From assembly GCF_002288925.2 (NCBI RefSeq), contig NW_022098069.1, positions 70,350,099 to 70,414,098 on the forward strand: DNA of 64,000 bases, written 5' to 3'. Shown here in pieces: positions 22,556 through 34,448 of this stretch. The translations under genes were made by a program, and so were the position numbers. The notes below the pieces were generated by a model. The model searched no databases. It worked only from the letters and a program-made list of their open reading frames with translations, and was not told the origin of the DNA. Positions within the stretch are counted from its first letter, which is position 1; every line of letters begins with the position of its first letter. Source of the DNA: Delphinapterus leucas (lineage: Eukaryota > Chordata > Mammalia > Artiodactyla > Monodontidae).

Positions 22556-22738
22556 ACATGTATATAAATAAATGAATGAGGTATGAATAAATGAATAGAT
22601 GAGGAGTGAATGAACGAATGAATAAATAAATGACTAATTTAACAAAATGAAGAAGTGTATGTTTGTGAGTGTGTATATATATACATATATATGTATACAT
22701 ATATATATACATATATATATATGTATGTATATATATAA
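22556..22738. repeat. Compound (TGAA/TAAA)n and (TATA/TACA/TATG)n repeat
   Basis: 22556-22640 is an imperfect ATGAATAAA array. 22672-22738 is alternating TA with ACA/ATG steps, self-complementary. Confidence 0.85.
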
Positions 22739-23027
22739 AATCTGTTCTTTCATTTGACCACAAACTCTGATTATCTCTTCATGCCAGTAAATTTAGAAAC
22801 AGGTTATCATTAGGATACACTGTTAATGGTAAAGATTCACACATCTTTTCTGAACTGCAATCTGGCCACCTCTTACTCATGATTTGATTTTACTTGATTA
22901 ATTGCATATAAAATATATAGCTTTTATAGGCCTTTTGCAATATTAAATACAAAAACTACTCAAAATCCCAAATATTTATGCTCTCTCTTCATTGAATTCA
23001 TAGAATAGCAATTTTTATTATCTAGTC

Positions 23028-23222
23028 CAGGAATCAGAAAACTTTTTCTGTAAAGGGCCAGATAGTAAATATTTTAGGCTTTGCAAGCTCTACGGTCTCT
23101 GTGCAATTTCTTGACTCTGCTATTGTAATGCAAAAGCAGCCAATGACAAGAAGTTAACAACTGAGCATGGATTTGTTTCAATAAAAATTTATATAAAAAA
23201 ATTGTCAGTGGTATGATTTGGA
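23028..23222 (+). mobile_element. MER5A (hAT-Charlie MITE)
   Basis: Contains 'aactttttctgtaaagggcc', 'agatagtaaatattttaggc', 'ctacggtctctgtgcaattt' and 'tttcaataaaaatttat', the MER5A order. It is non-autonomous and encodes no protein. Confidence 0.9.
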
Positions 23223-23237
23223 CGGTTTTATCACCTA

Positions 23238-23365
23238 ACCCCATTTTGCTGGTTAAACGAAGGCCCTGAAAGCTTAAAGAACTTTGCTCAAGTCTCAAAG
23301 CTAGTTAAAGACACAAGAGCTACTAGGATATGTGTCTATAAAACCCTAGTCCAGTGTTCCTTCTA
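23238..23365 (-). mobile_element. MIR SINE fragment
   Basis: Antisense MIR: 'ccccattttgctggttaaac', 'gctcaagtctcaaagctagt', then 'aaccctagtccagtgttcc'. Confidence 0.6.
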
Positions 23366-23489
23366 TATCCTGAAATATCAACTTTTATTTTTTGTCCCTC
23401 TCTAATTCTAATGGTATAACATCCCCCCAAAACTAGAAATATACATTTTCATTCCCAATATTTTATTTATCAATTCTATTTTCAAAATA

Positions 23490-23925
23490 TACTTAGAACT
23501 ACTTCTAAACACCTCCCCTGCTACCATCGTGTTTTCCACACCACCATCATTAGTCCCTTGGGTAACTGCAATAGCCTTGCATCTCTGTCTGTGCTTCAGC
23601 CTTTGCCCCACTTCAGGCTGATTTTGACAAGGAAACAAGAGTGAGCCTTTAACAGAGGAGTCAGGGCCCTCCTAACCTGAATAAACCTTTATCACGACCT
23701 TAGTCCCTCCATGATCTGGCCGTCTATGGCCTCTGACGTCATGTCCCACCACAACCTCATTACCTCTGCCTCAGCAACTCTGTTCACCTGGCTTCTCCTT
23801 CAATCACTCCAGGCCTCAAGGACAGATATCCACACTCCTCATTCCCTCACCTTTCTAGATGTTTATTCAAATGCCACATTCTTAGTGAGGTTTTTCCTGG
23901 TTGCCATGTCTAAGTTGCAATGCAT

Positions 23926-23964
<39 letters not shown>

Positions 23965-24165
23965 TGTATCTTTTTTCTTGCTTTATTTTTCCTCTTTGCA
24001 TTTATATAAGTGTTTTTTTAGGTGTGTATTCCCCCACCCACCAGATTACAAGCTTCGTAAGTACAGGGATTTTCATCTGTTTTATTCACCACTTCACTAA
24101 CACTTAAACCAATGTATGGCATACAATGATTGTTCAGTAAATAATTGTATAGTGAATTAATGAAT
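23490..24165 (+). mobile_element. L2 LINE 3' region
   Basis: Sense L2: 'accaccatcattagtccctt', 'taactgcaatagccttgcat', 'catgatctggccgtctatgg', 'tcaaatgccacattcttagt', 'cagattacaagcttcgtaag', and the terminal 'cagtaaataattgtatagtg'. The 129-codon frame at 23711-24100 is fortuitous and passes through the CA repeat. Confidence 0.75.
23928..23962. repeat. (CA)n microsatellite
   Basis: About 17 uninterrupted CA units within L2. Confidence 0.97.
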
Positions 24166-24180
24166 ATAAAAGTCTGGTTG

Positions 24181-24918
24181 TCTTTCTCTTTCTGACTTAC
24201 TTCACTCTGTATGACAGACTCTAGGTCCATCCACTTCACTACAATTTTGTTTCTTTTTATGGCTGAGTAATATTCCATAGTATATATGTGCCACATCATC
24301 TTCTTTATCCATTCATCCAATGATGGACACTTAGGTTGCTTCCATCTCCTGGCTATTGTAAATAGAGCTGCAATGAACATTTTGGTACATGACTCTTTGA
24401 ATTATGGTTTTCTCAGGGTACATGCCTAGTAGTGGGATTGCTGGGTCATATGGTAGTTCTATTTGTAGTTTTTTAAGGAACCTCCATACTGTTCTCCTTA
24501 GTGGCTGTACCAATTCACATTCCCACCAGCAGTGCAGGAGTGTTCCCTTTTCTCCACACCCTCTCCAGCATTTATTGTTTCTAGATTTTTTGATGATGGG
24601 CATTCTGACCAGTGTGAGATGATATCTCATTGTAGTTTTGATTTGCATTTCTCTAATGATTAATGATGTTGAGCATTCTTTCATGTGTTTGTTGGCAAAC
24701 TGTATATCTTCTTTGGAGAAATGTCTATTTAGGTCTTCTGCCCATTTTTGGATTGGGTTGTTTGTTTTTTTGTTATTGAGCTGCATGAGCTGCTTGTAAA
24801 TTTTGGAGATTAATCCTTTGTCAGTTGCTTCATTTGCAAATATCTTCTCCCATTCTGAGGGTTGTCTTTTGGTCTTGTTTATGGTTTCCTTTGCTATGCA
24901 AAAGCTTTTAAGTTTCAT
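24181..24918 (-). pseudogene. L1 ORF2 C-terminal fragment (inverted segment)
   Basis: The minus frame 24331-24918 gives about 195 residues of ORF2 C-terminal domain with typical tracts ([51 protein letters not shown]). A second frame from 24380 carries [17 protein letters not shown] and MEYYSAIKRNK, so at least one frameshift lies near 24331-24380. The frame runs off the element into L2 flank at 24180. No catalytic domain is present. Confidence 0.95.
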
Positions 24919-24957
24919 TAGGTCCCATTTTTTTTTTCCATTTCTCTAGGAGGTGGG
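24181..24957 (-). mobile_element. Inverted 5' half of a twin-primed L1
   Basis: Antisense young L1 ORF2 C-terminal region. Its outer edge at 24181 (tctttctctttctgac) abuts the left target copy aaaagtctggttg (24168-24180). Its inner edge meets the sense-oriented 3' half near 24957-24961. Both halves share one target duplication, so they are one insertion with a 5' inversion. Confidence 0.95.
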
Positions 24958-25375
24958 TCAGAAAGAGAAAGACAGATACCGTATGCTAACACGTATATAT
25001 GGAATATAAGAAAAAAAATATCATGAAGAACCTAGGGGTAAGACGGGAATAAAGACACAGACCTACTAGAGAATGGACTTGAGGATACGGGGAGGGGGAA
25101 GGGTAAGCTGGGACGAAGTGAGAGAGTGGCATGGACATATATACACTACCAACCATAAAATAGATAGCTAGTGGGAAGCAGCCACATAGCACAGGGAGAT
25201 CAGCTCGGTGCTTTGTGACCACCTAGAGGGGTGGGATAGGGAGGGTGGGAGGGAGGGAGATGCAAGAGGGAAGAGATATGGGAATATATGTATATATTTC
25301 TGCTTTGTTATAAAGCAGAAACTAACACACCATTGTAAAGCAATTATACTCCAATAAAGATGTAAAAAAAAAAAA
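24958..25375 (+). mobile_element. Sense 3' half of the twin-primed L1
   Basis: L1 3' end from 'gtcagaaagagaaagacaga' through a 3' UTR containing a G-rich polypurine block (about 25227-25262) and 'ccattgtaaagcaattatac' to a tail of about 17 A. The right target copy aaaagtctggttg (25376-25388) follows. Confidence 0.95.
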
Positions 25376-25519
25376 AAAAGTCTGGTTGACTCACAACCTT
25401 GAGTGCTGAGCATACTGAGTTTAAAGTTCAAAGTAATTTGGGGTTTGCTTCCCTTAATGGTCCAAGAAAGAGATTTGAAACAACTATTTATTTATATATT
25501 GGAAAAGGTGAAGAAATGA

Positions 25520-25680
25520 GGGGTGTGGAAATCTGCTCCTGAGACAGGCGTGCCTGGAGTGTTTGAGGGAAGAGCCGGGTGACCAGGGTTGCTGAAACAG
25601 AGTTAAGGACGCTGTGGTAGCAGGTGAAGTGGAAATGCAACAGGTGGCCAGATTGTGGAGGGGGCCTTAATGCAGTGATA
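25520..25680 (-). mobile_element. L2 LINE fragment
   Basis: Antisense L2-like: 'gctgtggtagcaggtgaagt', 'ggtggccagattgtggaggg', 'ggccttaatgc'. It is diverged and its limits are approximate. Confidence 0.4.
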
Positions 25681-27259
25681 AAGATTTATTCAGTATATGT
25701 AAATAATATTTTTAAAAGTCTCCAATTTCAGGTATTCTTTCCTAAAAAACACGTGAAATAATAAGGATGGTAGTCTGAGTCTCCAATAAACTTGAATTCT
25801 TGAAGACAGGTACATAATCCTTAAGAAGACTGTTATTTGAGAAATAAAGAGCCTTACTCCTAACTTTTGAAGGTACATTTCCGCAGATCTAAGCGTTATA
25901 TATTAATTTGAGGAGTACAGAAATCTTGAATTTATATTTGAAAAATAGTTTCCTGAAATGTATACTAAAAACATTGCAATAATCTGAACACAGTTTGACC
26001 TTTGGGCTGAAGAGGATGGAGGAGCGTTGTAGAAATCACCCTGCAATCATATACCCTTGGTATTTTGCCATGTTTAATTTTGAAGGCATTTTATGGCATC
26101 CCTCTCAGATTCTTCCACATACCATATTTACATTAATTATACTAAGAGACATAATTATAACTCATGGCTAATTTGTTTTTAAAAAGAAGAGAAAAACCCA
26201 CAACAAGAAGCATGTTAAAAATAACACTGAGAATATAATTTAAGTATTAGACTTAAACCATTTAGTGTCAAAATACAGGCTTCTATCCCTAAGCTGCTTT
26301 AAATCTACATCATTACAACATGATTTGATTTGCCTGAACAATAAAAGACTAAACTTTTACAGGAAGTGACCCTTTAAAAAATGTATCTGTGCTTTTATAG
26401 TGTTTTAAGGAAAAAGATTAGCTTCATCTGAGTGTTTTCTATGTGTATATACAGTTTCACTTTTGAAAAAGATTTGTCATTCATTATGCTTATTCTTAAG
26501 CCAGTCAGTAGCTTGCCTGAAATTAACAGATGAATTTTCAGATACGGAAATAGATTAGTTTTGCACCAGACGTGCGGTACAAAAAATACCGTAACCATTG
26601 ATGTTTTTTAAAGTTGTTTGAGGTTTTGAAGTGTTTTTTTAATATCATAATACATTCAATATATAATACATTTTTAACTTTAAATTTATTGCGTAATAAA
26701 TTTTTAAATCTGATTTGTGTCATTGTGCTATGTTTATGAAGATTAGAATTCTCAGTTTATGTTTTATATATGGAAGTTTTAAATTATATATTTTCACATT
26801 TAACAATTTAGTATTAACGTTTCTAATTGGATTTATTTTTTTCCAACATGTGACACATTTAATATCCTTAATATGTAAATTACTCATACAAATTGAAAAG
26901 AAAAGCATTACAACCCAATTAGGCAAAAGCACAAAAGGTTTACACAGAAAGTTCATGGAAATAGTATAATTAACCAAAGAATTTAAGATACAATAGTTTT
27001 AACGGTAATCATCTTCAGGACATTTAGTCATAAATATAAATATAATACATATAAAAATGTTATCTTATGAAAATATGCTCTAAAATGAACTAATCGTCTT
27101 GATTACCTAATTTTAAGGTTGCCATACATCCGTGGATATGAACTGTGTTCTTTTACCAACTGAACCATTTGAAACCACTGCTTGCTCCTGCCAGATAGCT
27201 CCTTAGTATATATCCCTAAGTGGGGGGCCTCTTTCCTTCATTCTAGAAATTAAATTTTT
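25681..27259. other. Unassigned AT-rich sequence
   Basis: About 1.6 kb with several short frames on both strands (60-85 codons near 26395-26977), none resembling a protein family. No repeat recognised. Confidence 0.5.
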
Positions 27260-27273
27260 AAAAAGTTTGCTGT

Positions 27274-27344
27274 CTATACCCCAATAAAGATGTTAAAATA
27301 AATTAATTAATTAATTAAAAAATTTAAAAAAATAAAATAAAATA
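27274..27344 (+). mobile_element. Ultra-short L1 insertion with 14-bp TSD
   Basis: Only the last ~20 nt of an L1 3' UTR (cccaataaagatgt) plus an A-rich tail with ATTA repeats. It is flanked by aaaaagtttgctgt at 27260-27273 and 27345-27358. The left junction TTTTT/AAAAA matches the L1 endonuclease preference. Confidence 0.85.
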
Positions 27345-27358
27345 AAAAAGTTTGCTGT

Positions 27359-27763
27359 TCTTAAGTATGGTTGCCTCTAAAACTATAGTGATATCTTTAT
27401 GTGCACCCTTAACAGAATTCCTGAAAAGTCCAGTTAAGTGAAAATACACTAGTTATCAAAATGGGTAGATAATACAATATTATAGTTTTTAACAAGCTAT
27501 ATATAATGCTGCATATATAAAGACATATGTAGTAGATGTATAGTGACAAAAGCATAGAAATTGTGTTGATAAAGCATGTTGTTTTTTTCCCTTGAGCAAA
27601 AATTAAAGCGCTGGGTTTCAAGTTCTTATGATAAAACAAACAATCTAGTGACAATATTTATCATTTAAAAAGAATTTAACTAGGTTCATCTTCTAGTTTT
27701 TCAAATCCAGAATAAGGAACTCAGGTTACCAAATAATCAGTGATGATGAGCGTTACGTCAATT
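27359..27763. other. Unassigned AT-rich sequence
   Basis: No gene or named repeat. Confidence 0.5.
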
Positions 27764-27780
27764 AAAAGTAGGAATGTGTT

Positions 27781-27977
27781 GGGACTTCCCTGGCAGTCCA
27801 GTGGTTGGGACTTTGCCAAGTGCAGGGGGTGAGGGTTCGATTCCTGGTCAGGGAGCTAAGATCCCACATGCCTTGGGGCCAAAAAACCAAAGCATAAAAC
27901 AGAAGCAATATTGTAACAAATTCAATAAAGACTTTAAAAATGGTCCACATCAAAAAATCTTAAAAAAAAAAAAAAAG
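27781..27977 (+). mobile_element. CHR-1 type SINE (short form)
   Basis: Starts 'gggacttccctggcagtcca', has a perfect B-box-like ggttcgattcc, then 'ctaagatcccacatgccttg' and a 3' body 'agcaatattgtaacaaattc'. The A tail ends at about 27976. Target copies aaagtaggaatgtgtt (27765-27780) and aaagtaggtatatgtt (27978-27993) differ at two positions. Confidence 0.9.
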
Positions 27978-27993
27978 AAAGTAGGTATATGTT

Positions 27994-28385
27994 AAAAATT
28001 ATAGAAAATCAGGGGAAATTGTTTAAGACAAACTTGAAAACATTCTTGAACTAGATGTAATGGCACTAAAGTCATGTGACTTAAATTCAAAACTATTTGG
28101 TTGAAAAGAAAAATAAAATTCAACTAAATAAAACCCACAGGGCTCTTACCATTCCCCCCAAAAAGATGGGTGAGAACATTTTGTGTAAAAACGAACATTC
28201 TTAAAGCTGTACAGCTGGGAAGACCACTCTGTATGGATGCTGGAGAGCTGAAAGGGCCAGGCCGTAGTGCACGCTGAGACAGCTCCCTCCATATCTATTC
28301 TGTAAGCCACCCACTGAGCAGCTGATGTGGAGTTTAAAGAATTAATATCAGCTTAGGGGATAAACTTGATTGATCTAAGGATAAA
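27994..28385. other. Unassigned sequence
   Basis: No gene or repeat recognised. Confidence 0.5.
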
Positions 28386-29245
28386 TATATACCTCAACAC
28401 ACCTGTCATTGGCTCACTTAGGTATGAGCATGTGTCCTAATCCTGACCAAAGAGATATGAGAAAATCCCAGCCAGTTCCATGATATTAAATCCAGGTCTG
28501 CGTTGGCCCAGGGCAGGAGTGTAACATCCTCTCTGTTCCTGCGTCTTGTGTGTTTGTACACTTACTTTCTTAACCAGTGTGCTAGAGGCGACCCTGTCGT
28601 CTTCTGGTAGGTGTGTGTGGGATCCTCTGTCCATACCTCCTGGGAGGGGCCCCTGCCATCTGGTCCCAATACTTTTGTCAGTAATGTATTCGTCAGGGTC
28701 CACACCAGGCATGGATGGGGGCTTGGAATGTTTTGTCGTGATTCTTCAGTACCATGGATTTGAAATGAACTCATCCTTGCTGTGAGCATCAGAATCCCTG
28801 AAGAGTTTGTTCATAATTGGGAAACATTTGCAGCGTCACCCCAGAATTAGTCAGCCTTATTCCCCTTCACTTCCAAGTAGAAGTTAAGAAGTTTCAAAAC
28901 AAGCAAAGAGCTATTTTTAGAAGAAATATGTTACACTCAGAAATGGTGAGATTTCTGGATACTTTTTTCTCAAAGATAACAATGGGAAGCCATGCACTTT
29001 TTCCCACTGTACACAAAGAAGAATGAAGCTCAGACCCTAATGCCACTGGCAGCGATAACCATAAAGTCATTCAGCCTTAAGATGAAACCAGCTTTTATAT
29101 TTGAACTGAAGAATCAACTAATCCTGAAACAAGGCCTACTTCTGGATACTAGTCATATGAGTTAAGACGTGTCTTTACTCTTTAAGTCAATTTGACTTGT
29201 GTATTACTTGCAGCTTCAGGCATTGTAACTGATATAGAACTTGGT
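28386..29245 (+). mobile_element. Old MLT1-like (MaLR) LTR, diverged, uncertain internal part
   Basis: The 5' part has 'taggtatgagcatgtgtcct' and 'gaccaaagagatatgagaa'. The 3' part has 'gaatcaactaatcctgaaac', 'cctacttctggatactagtc' and 'tattacttgcagcttcaggc', which follow the order of an old mammalian LTR. The middle (28500-28900) is GC-richer, is not recognised and may be a separate insertion; it gives short frames on both strands that I do not accept as genes. No protein-coding retroviral sequence is seen. Confidence 0.4.
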
Positions 29246-31594
29246 AGATATTTGGCTCAAGATGAGAACTAAGCATGAGTCTGCAAAAGCTATGACCCAT
29301 GAAAGAAAAAGTCAGAGTAACAATTTAAAAACACCTAGAATCTGTAAAATAAAGCACGAAGTGAAAGCACATGTTCATTCTTCTCTGTAGAGAGTCCTGG
29401 AAAGCTACTTAAAGCAACAGCTGCCATTTGATCTTAAGTGATCACCAACTCTGTGATTACCTCCTACCTGGGATTTAGTGTGCAGATTCAACCTCTAATC
29501 TGGATTGTAGGGAGAATTTCATGGTCTACATTTTGAACTCTGCTTGGAAACCTCTTTGAAGATCAGCCAGAAGATCATGGTAGTGCAGATAACCTGCAGA
29601 AGCTTACAGCTGTCCGCCTGTAGTTCATGCTGAGCAAGTAGTCATTTTCCCAATGTGATAAAAATCGGATTACATTGAACATCACCTTCTACAGGTTATT
29701 ATGTTCTCATCACCAAAATACACTAATCTCCTCTCTAATTTTTCTGATTTTCACAGCAGGGGAGTTCTAAAAGTGTTTTCCTCTTAAAATGTGTATGTGC
29801 TTCTTACTAAGAATGAAGTGTTCTTTTTTATTTGGGGTAGCAACTGACATACATGGTTCTACAACACTCAACATTTGCTATTTTGTTTTGCCTTATGTAT
29901 AGATGGTTGGCTATAATATATTATAATTTTTATTAAATTGAGCTATATAATGTAATCTTTATAATGGTTTTCTTTAAGAAAGTATTATACATTTTTTTCT
30001 TGGCCCAATTTTGAAAACCTGTTGCTCTCAGATTGAATAAAAATGTATTTTTATTAATGCATATTTGAGTATTTTTATGAATACTATTTTCTTCAAAAAT
30101 TGCTTCATTTTTAAAGCCAAAATTGTGTGAGCACAGAAAACTATGAGTAGTCACAGTGGAACATGTTTAGCAAGTGTAAATGTATAGTAATTTAAGTCTA
30201 ATTAAATTAAAATAAATCATAATTAAAGGCAATAAGTCAAATTAAACTTCCAAGTAATTTCAGTTACCAAGAGGAATGCCCCTTTATCACATATCAAAAC
30301 CCAAATTACTCCCTTCTATTTATGTCATAAAACAAAAGTGACAATTTAAAAGCTAGTGATTCCTGCTCTTAACAACACAAACATCAGGATAACAAATAAT
30401 CCTCTTAAAAAACAAAAATGAAAAAATAAACTATTTTCATAAATAAAAATACTGATTTTGCACACACAGGTTTCAGTGACAGAAAAACGAACATATCTCT
30501 ATTTGTATTTTATCTAAAAAATAGATTATTAAAGACCAAATTTACAAAAATTGTGCATAGGAAAAGTTAACCAAACTATATAATTACATTTGTCCCTATT
30601 ATATACCTCTTATTTTTGTATTTTTTTCCTCACAGCACTAAATATGGAACTTCATTAAATCTCAGCATTTATATATTAATCATGTAAATAATTTTTTCAT
30701 TATGAGTTACCACTTCGTACTAGAATCTTTTTTGGGAGGGAGGGGATGAGAATGTTAGCATTTTGTAAAATACCTGGGCATTGTCTCTCTTCCATTAAAA
30801 TAAATTTAAAAATTTAAAATTCTACATAATCAGTATTATTGTCTACTGTTCCCTTAAACACTGGGAAAAAAAATACCTGAAAAGTTATTTTGAATTGTAA
30901 TATTTACCTCTAGTGTGTAGAAACACAGAATCTATAAATACGAAAAATAAATATTAACAGTGAATAATTTTATGTTGGTTCTTGTACTGTCAATTAAAAG
31001 TAGTATTTTTCATATATCAAAATTTAATTTATATTAGGAGAACAGATATATAGGTAAAAATATAATGAAACAATACAAGTTTTATAGGGCATTATTCATC
31101 ATATTGCTAAAACTTATAAAAATAGTGATTTGCTTGTAGTATGTGAGGCTGATGTTACTTACTCAGCCTCATGTGCTGTGTCTTGTTCTGCCAATACTGG
31201 TTAGGGGTTTCATCCATCATCTCCCGTAGGGATACCTATACGCATCTGTGTCAGAATGGCTGGAAGTGGTTGTATGTTTTCTAGCTAGTTTCTCCAGGTG
31301 AAACTAATGACCTCATACTGTTATCAAATCTACATTTGATAATATAGATTATTAAATAATACCACACATTAACCAAATGACTATTGCAGTTTAGCATTAC
31401 ACATATACACATTTCCAAGTACATCAACAAATAAAGTTCATTGCTTGATCACTAGATATATGTTAAAGTCAAAAGCATATGCATTCTAAGGAGAAAATAT
31501 ACATAATTGAAAACATAAGAAAACAGCAGTCAGTTGTGGGACATTAAAGAGATATAAAGAGACATTTTGGAAAAACAAAAAAACAAATTAGGTG
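29246..31594. other. Unassigned AT-rich sequence
   Basis: About 2.3 kb. No gene. Two hairpins: tgaggctga/tcagcctca at 31144-31171, and ttatcaaa/tttgataa near 31321-31342. Confidence 0.5.
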
Positions 31595-31945
31595 CCTAAT
31601 AAGCATATGAAAAGATGTACAATCTCATTCTGTTAACAAATAAAATAACCTTCCGTATTAGCAAAAATTTTAAAACTTTATAATATCCAGTATTGGTCAG
31701 GATATAGGGCAACAGTCATTAATACACGCTGCTGGTGAAATTTAAATTGGGTGCTATATTTGGGAGCAGACTTTTGACTATATAGGCCAACTTCCAGCAG
31801 TAGAGATTCCTTTACCATGTATCTTGCAAAGATATCATGTATCTTTGCAAATAAATCTTTGCAAAATTATGCCTAAATGCATATAATGAATATACTCACT
31901 CAAGATTGTTTAAAATAGCGAAAAACGGAAAAGCAACTAGTTAGA
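31595..31945 (+). mobile_element. Old L1 ORF2 3' fragment
   Basis: Sense order of old L1: 'ctaataagcatatgaaaaga', 'ttagcaaaaattttaaaact', 'cagtattggtcaggatatag', 'acgctgctggtgaaatttaa', 'gtttaaaatagcgaaaaacg'. No open frame survives. Confidence 0.7.
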
Positions 31946-33085
31946 ATTTTTTTCCCTCTCTTTCGTTTCCTTCTTTCTTCCTTCCTTGAGTGTAAGGCTC
32001 TTTGATGATTTCATTCATCAGATATTCAGCAGAAAGTTTACTCTCTCAGGTATAATAAAAACTCATAAGGAGTCATTGCTGGATTTTACATACTGCCCTA
32101 TTTTTTTTTTTATTTTTTTTTAAAATTTCTAGCAGATCACTTCAGCTGCAGTGTATGTGAGAAAGCTGGTAATGGCAAGGAGATGGAAATAATGCACATG
32201 AGCAGAGCAGTTATACAAAATCAAATCTTAGGATAGTGTGCCAATAATAAAAAAATAAAGTAGATCTGTACATGTTGATTTGGACAAAGGGCCACATTAT
32301 ATTAAGGTTATGAAAGCAAAGAGTACACATAAATGCATGTGGAAATACATAAGCATTTCTTTTCAGAATGGTAACAAAATTTAATATTAATTACCCTTTA
32401 TGAACGGAAATAAAAAGTAAAGAAACTGGAGTAAGGCAGACATTTTATTTCTTTTAATTGCAAAAATTTCTGTATTGCTCACATTCTTACAATGCTTTTG
32501 TATAACTTTTATGATTTTGTAACAGAATTAACTAGTTTAGGATTTTAGACCATTTTTTCTTTATATGTTATAAATTAAAAGTAATTATAATTACCATTTA
32601 AAATTTTTCTCCAATTTATGTTGTTCTAACAACTTGTCTCAAAATATTTTATAATTTTTAAAATATTGTGACAATATTTTATTAGGCTTCTTCTTTTTCC
32701 TTAATTTTTCCTAATAAATAAGTAATTGACAACAGCTAAGAAAATACAACTTAAACTTTAAAAAATTAATTAATTAAAAAGGAATTTTTATTTCAGTTTG
32801 TTTAAAGTTTATTGAGTTATCGAAGTCTATGATGACATATATACCCTCAAAATTGGGCATAACTTTTTTGCAAGAATTAGATTTTATGTAGCCCCCTATA
32901 GTCCTACATTTCAGATACACGTCTGGAGTTATCTTTGTAAGACAACATAATGAATAACTTTAGTATCTTCTCTTACACTAGAATACAGGGGCTTGAAACA
33001 AGATAGATTGGCTGAGAAGGAGTTTCATGTTTAGAAAAAGATAAAGTCCTAAAAAAAAAGAACAAGGCCATCCGCAAGAATCATT
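31946..33085. other. Unassigned AT-rich sequence
   Basis: Pyrimidine-rich at 31955-31988 and poly-T near 32100-32122; no gene. Confidence 0.5.
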
Positions 33086-33450
33086 TATGTATCATTTTTG
33101 ACTATTTTAATATTAATTTCATACAATATTTGTCTTTTCGTGATTGACTTAACTTGGTATAATGTCTTCAAGTTTGTTTCATCCATGTTGTAGCACTTGT
33201 CAGAATTTTCTTCCTTCTTAAGGCTGAATGATATTCCATTGTAGTATATACCATATTTTGTGTATCCATTCATCCATCGACGGACACTTAGGTTGCTTCC
33301 ACCTTTTGGCCATTGTGAATAATGCTGGTATGAACATAGGTGTACAAATACCTGTCTGAGTCTCTGCCTTCACTTCTTGGGGGTATATATCCAGCAGTAG
33401 AATTGCTAGATCATATGACAACTGTTTAATTTTTTGAGGAAACAAAAAGG
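33086..33450 (-). mobile_element. Old L1 ORF2 C-terminal fragment
   Basis: Antisense L1: 'ctgaatgatattccattgta', 'tgtatccattcatccatcga', 'cacttaggttgcttccacct', 'ggtatatatccagcagtaga'. The minus frame 33218-33445 retains [21 protein letters not shown]. No catalytic domain. Confidence 0.85.
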
Positions 33451-33784
33451 TAAATTTGGGGTTATGTGTATTTTAGCACAAAAAACAAAACCAATTAATT
33501 TTTGCTTGATATAAAGATTCTTAACTCACTAAAAGGTGCCAAACTCTGACTGTGCATCAGAGAATCTCTGCAACTAAACCAGCCTAACTGTGCACTTCAC
33601 ACAGTCTTGACTCTTCTCTGTCCTGACTTGTACTTTCAGGTCCATAATCTTTACACTGTCTGGCCTTCCCCATCCCAACAGGATGTGTCCTAATGCACAT
33701 ACAGCCCCTTTTTGACATAGAGAGGGTTCTACCTCCTCAGTTCCAGGAAGTTTGCTACTGTTTATTGTGTTTTCTCAGATTCAA

Positions 33785-33870
33785 AATAGTATAGAAGTCA
33801 GAAAGCCTGGGTCCAATTTCTATCCCTGCCTTTTACTAAAACTATGAATTTTCAAAAATCATTTATTTTT
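33785..33870 (+). mobile_element. MIR SINE fragment
   Basis: Sense MIR 5' core: 'agaagtcagaaagcctgggt' followed by 'ccaatttctatccctgcctt'. Confidence 0.5.
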
Positions 33871-33894
33871 CTTGATTTGCTATTTGCTCACCCA

Positions 33895-34020
33895 TTCATT
33901 TTTTAAAAAAATCAGTTGAGCACCAACAATTTTCCAGGAACTATGCCAGGTGCTAAAAATGCCAAGAGATCATGACGTACCTCTTCTGTCAAGCAGTTTA
34001 CAGTTACTGGGGCAAAAATA
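33895..34020 (-). mobile_element. L2 LINE 3' end fragment
   Basis: Antisense L2 terminus: 'ccattcattttttaaaaaaa', 'cagttgagcaccaacaattt', 'ctatgccaggtgctaaaaat', 'agcagtttacagttactggg'. Confidence 0.6.
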
Positions 34021-34448
34021 GCTCTCTAATACCCTTCAGAGGGATAAAGTAGGGAACTTCTAAAAAGTAATCCGTGAGAAATGGCTTTGTATATTTTAAA
34101 CATTGAATGCATGCGGTGTGATTAATATTCACACTGGTTCTCGTCGCACTTCGGGTGCTCTCAAATCCACATAAGAAATTGGAGAAGGAGGTTATAATGG
34201 TAAAGTAGAAGAACAGCACTCCTTATTTGTACAGCAGAAACACCACCACCAACACCAAAGAGCTCTGACCAGTAATTTATATTTTTAATATTAAAAAAAT
34301 TTCACCCAATTTAAAATATTTGACGTCTCCCAATTCTTGTTTCCTTTCCATAAACCACAAACTTATGTCTACTGATGACTCTCACGGTGTGTGGACATAA
34401 AGCGAAGGGCTGCATAGCTTTCTTTCCCTTTAATTAAAAATGGAAGCA

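Noticed and set aside
23711..24100. 129-codon plus frame
   Set aside because: It lies in an L2 3' end and passes through a CA microsatellite that encodes a His/Thr repeat.
27781..27977. tRNA-like A and B boxes suggesting a tRNA gene
   Set aside because: The tRNA-like head is fused to a SINE body and A tail with a target duplication, so it is a SINE and not a tRNA gene. The other CHR copies are the same.
28437..28789. Overlapping frames of 75-91 codons on both strands
   Set aside because: GC-richer stretch inside an LTR-like repeat. Frames on both strands argue for low stop density rather than coding, and no product is recognised.
31144..31171. 9-bp hairpin tgaggctga/tcagcctca
   Set aside because: Hairpins of this size are expected by chance in 64 kb; nothing else supports a function.
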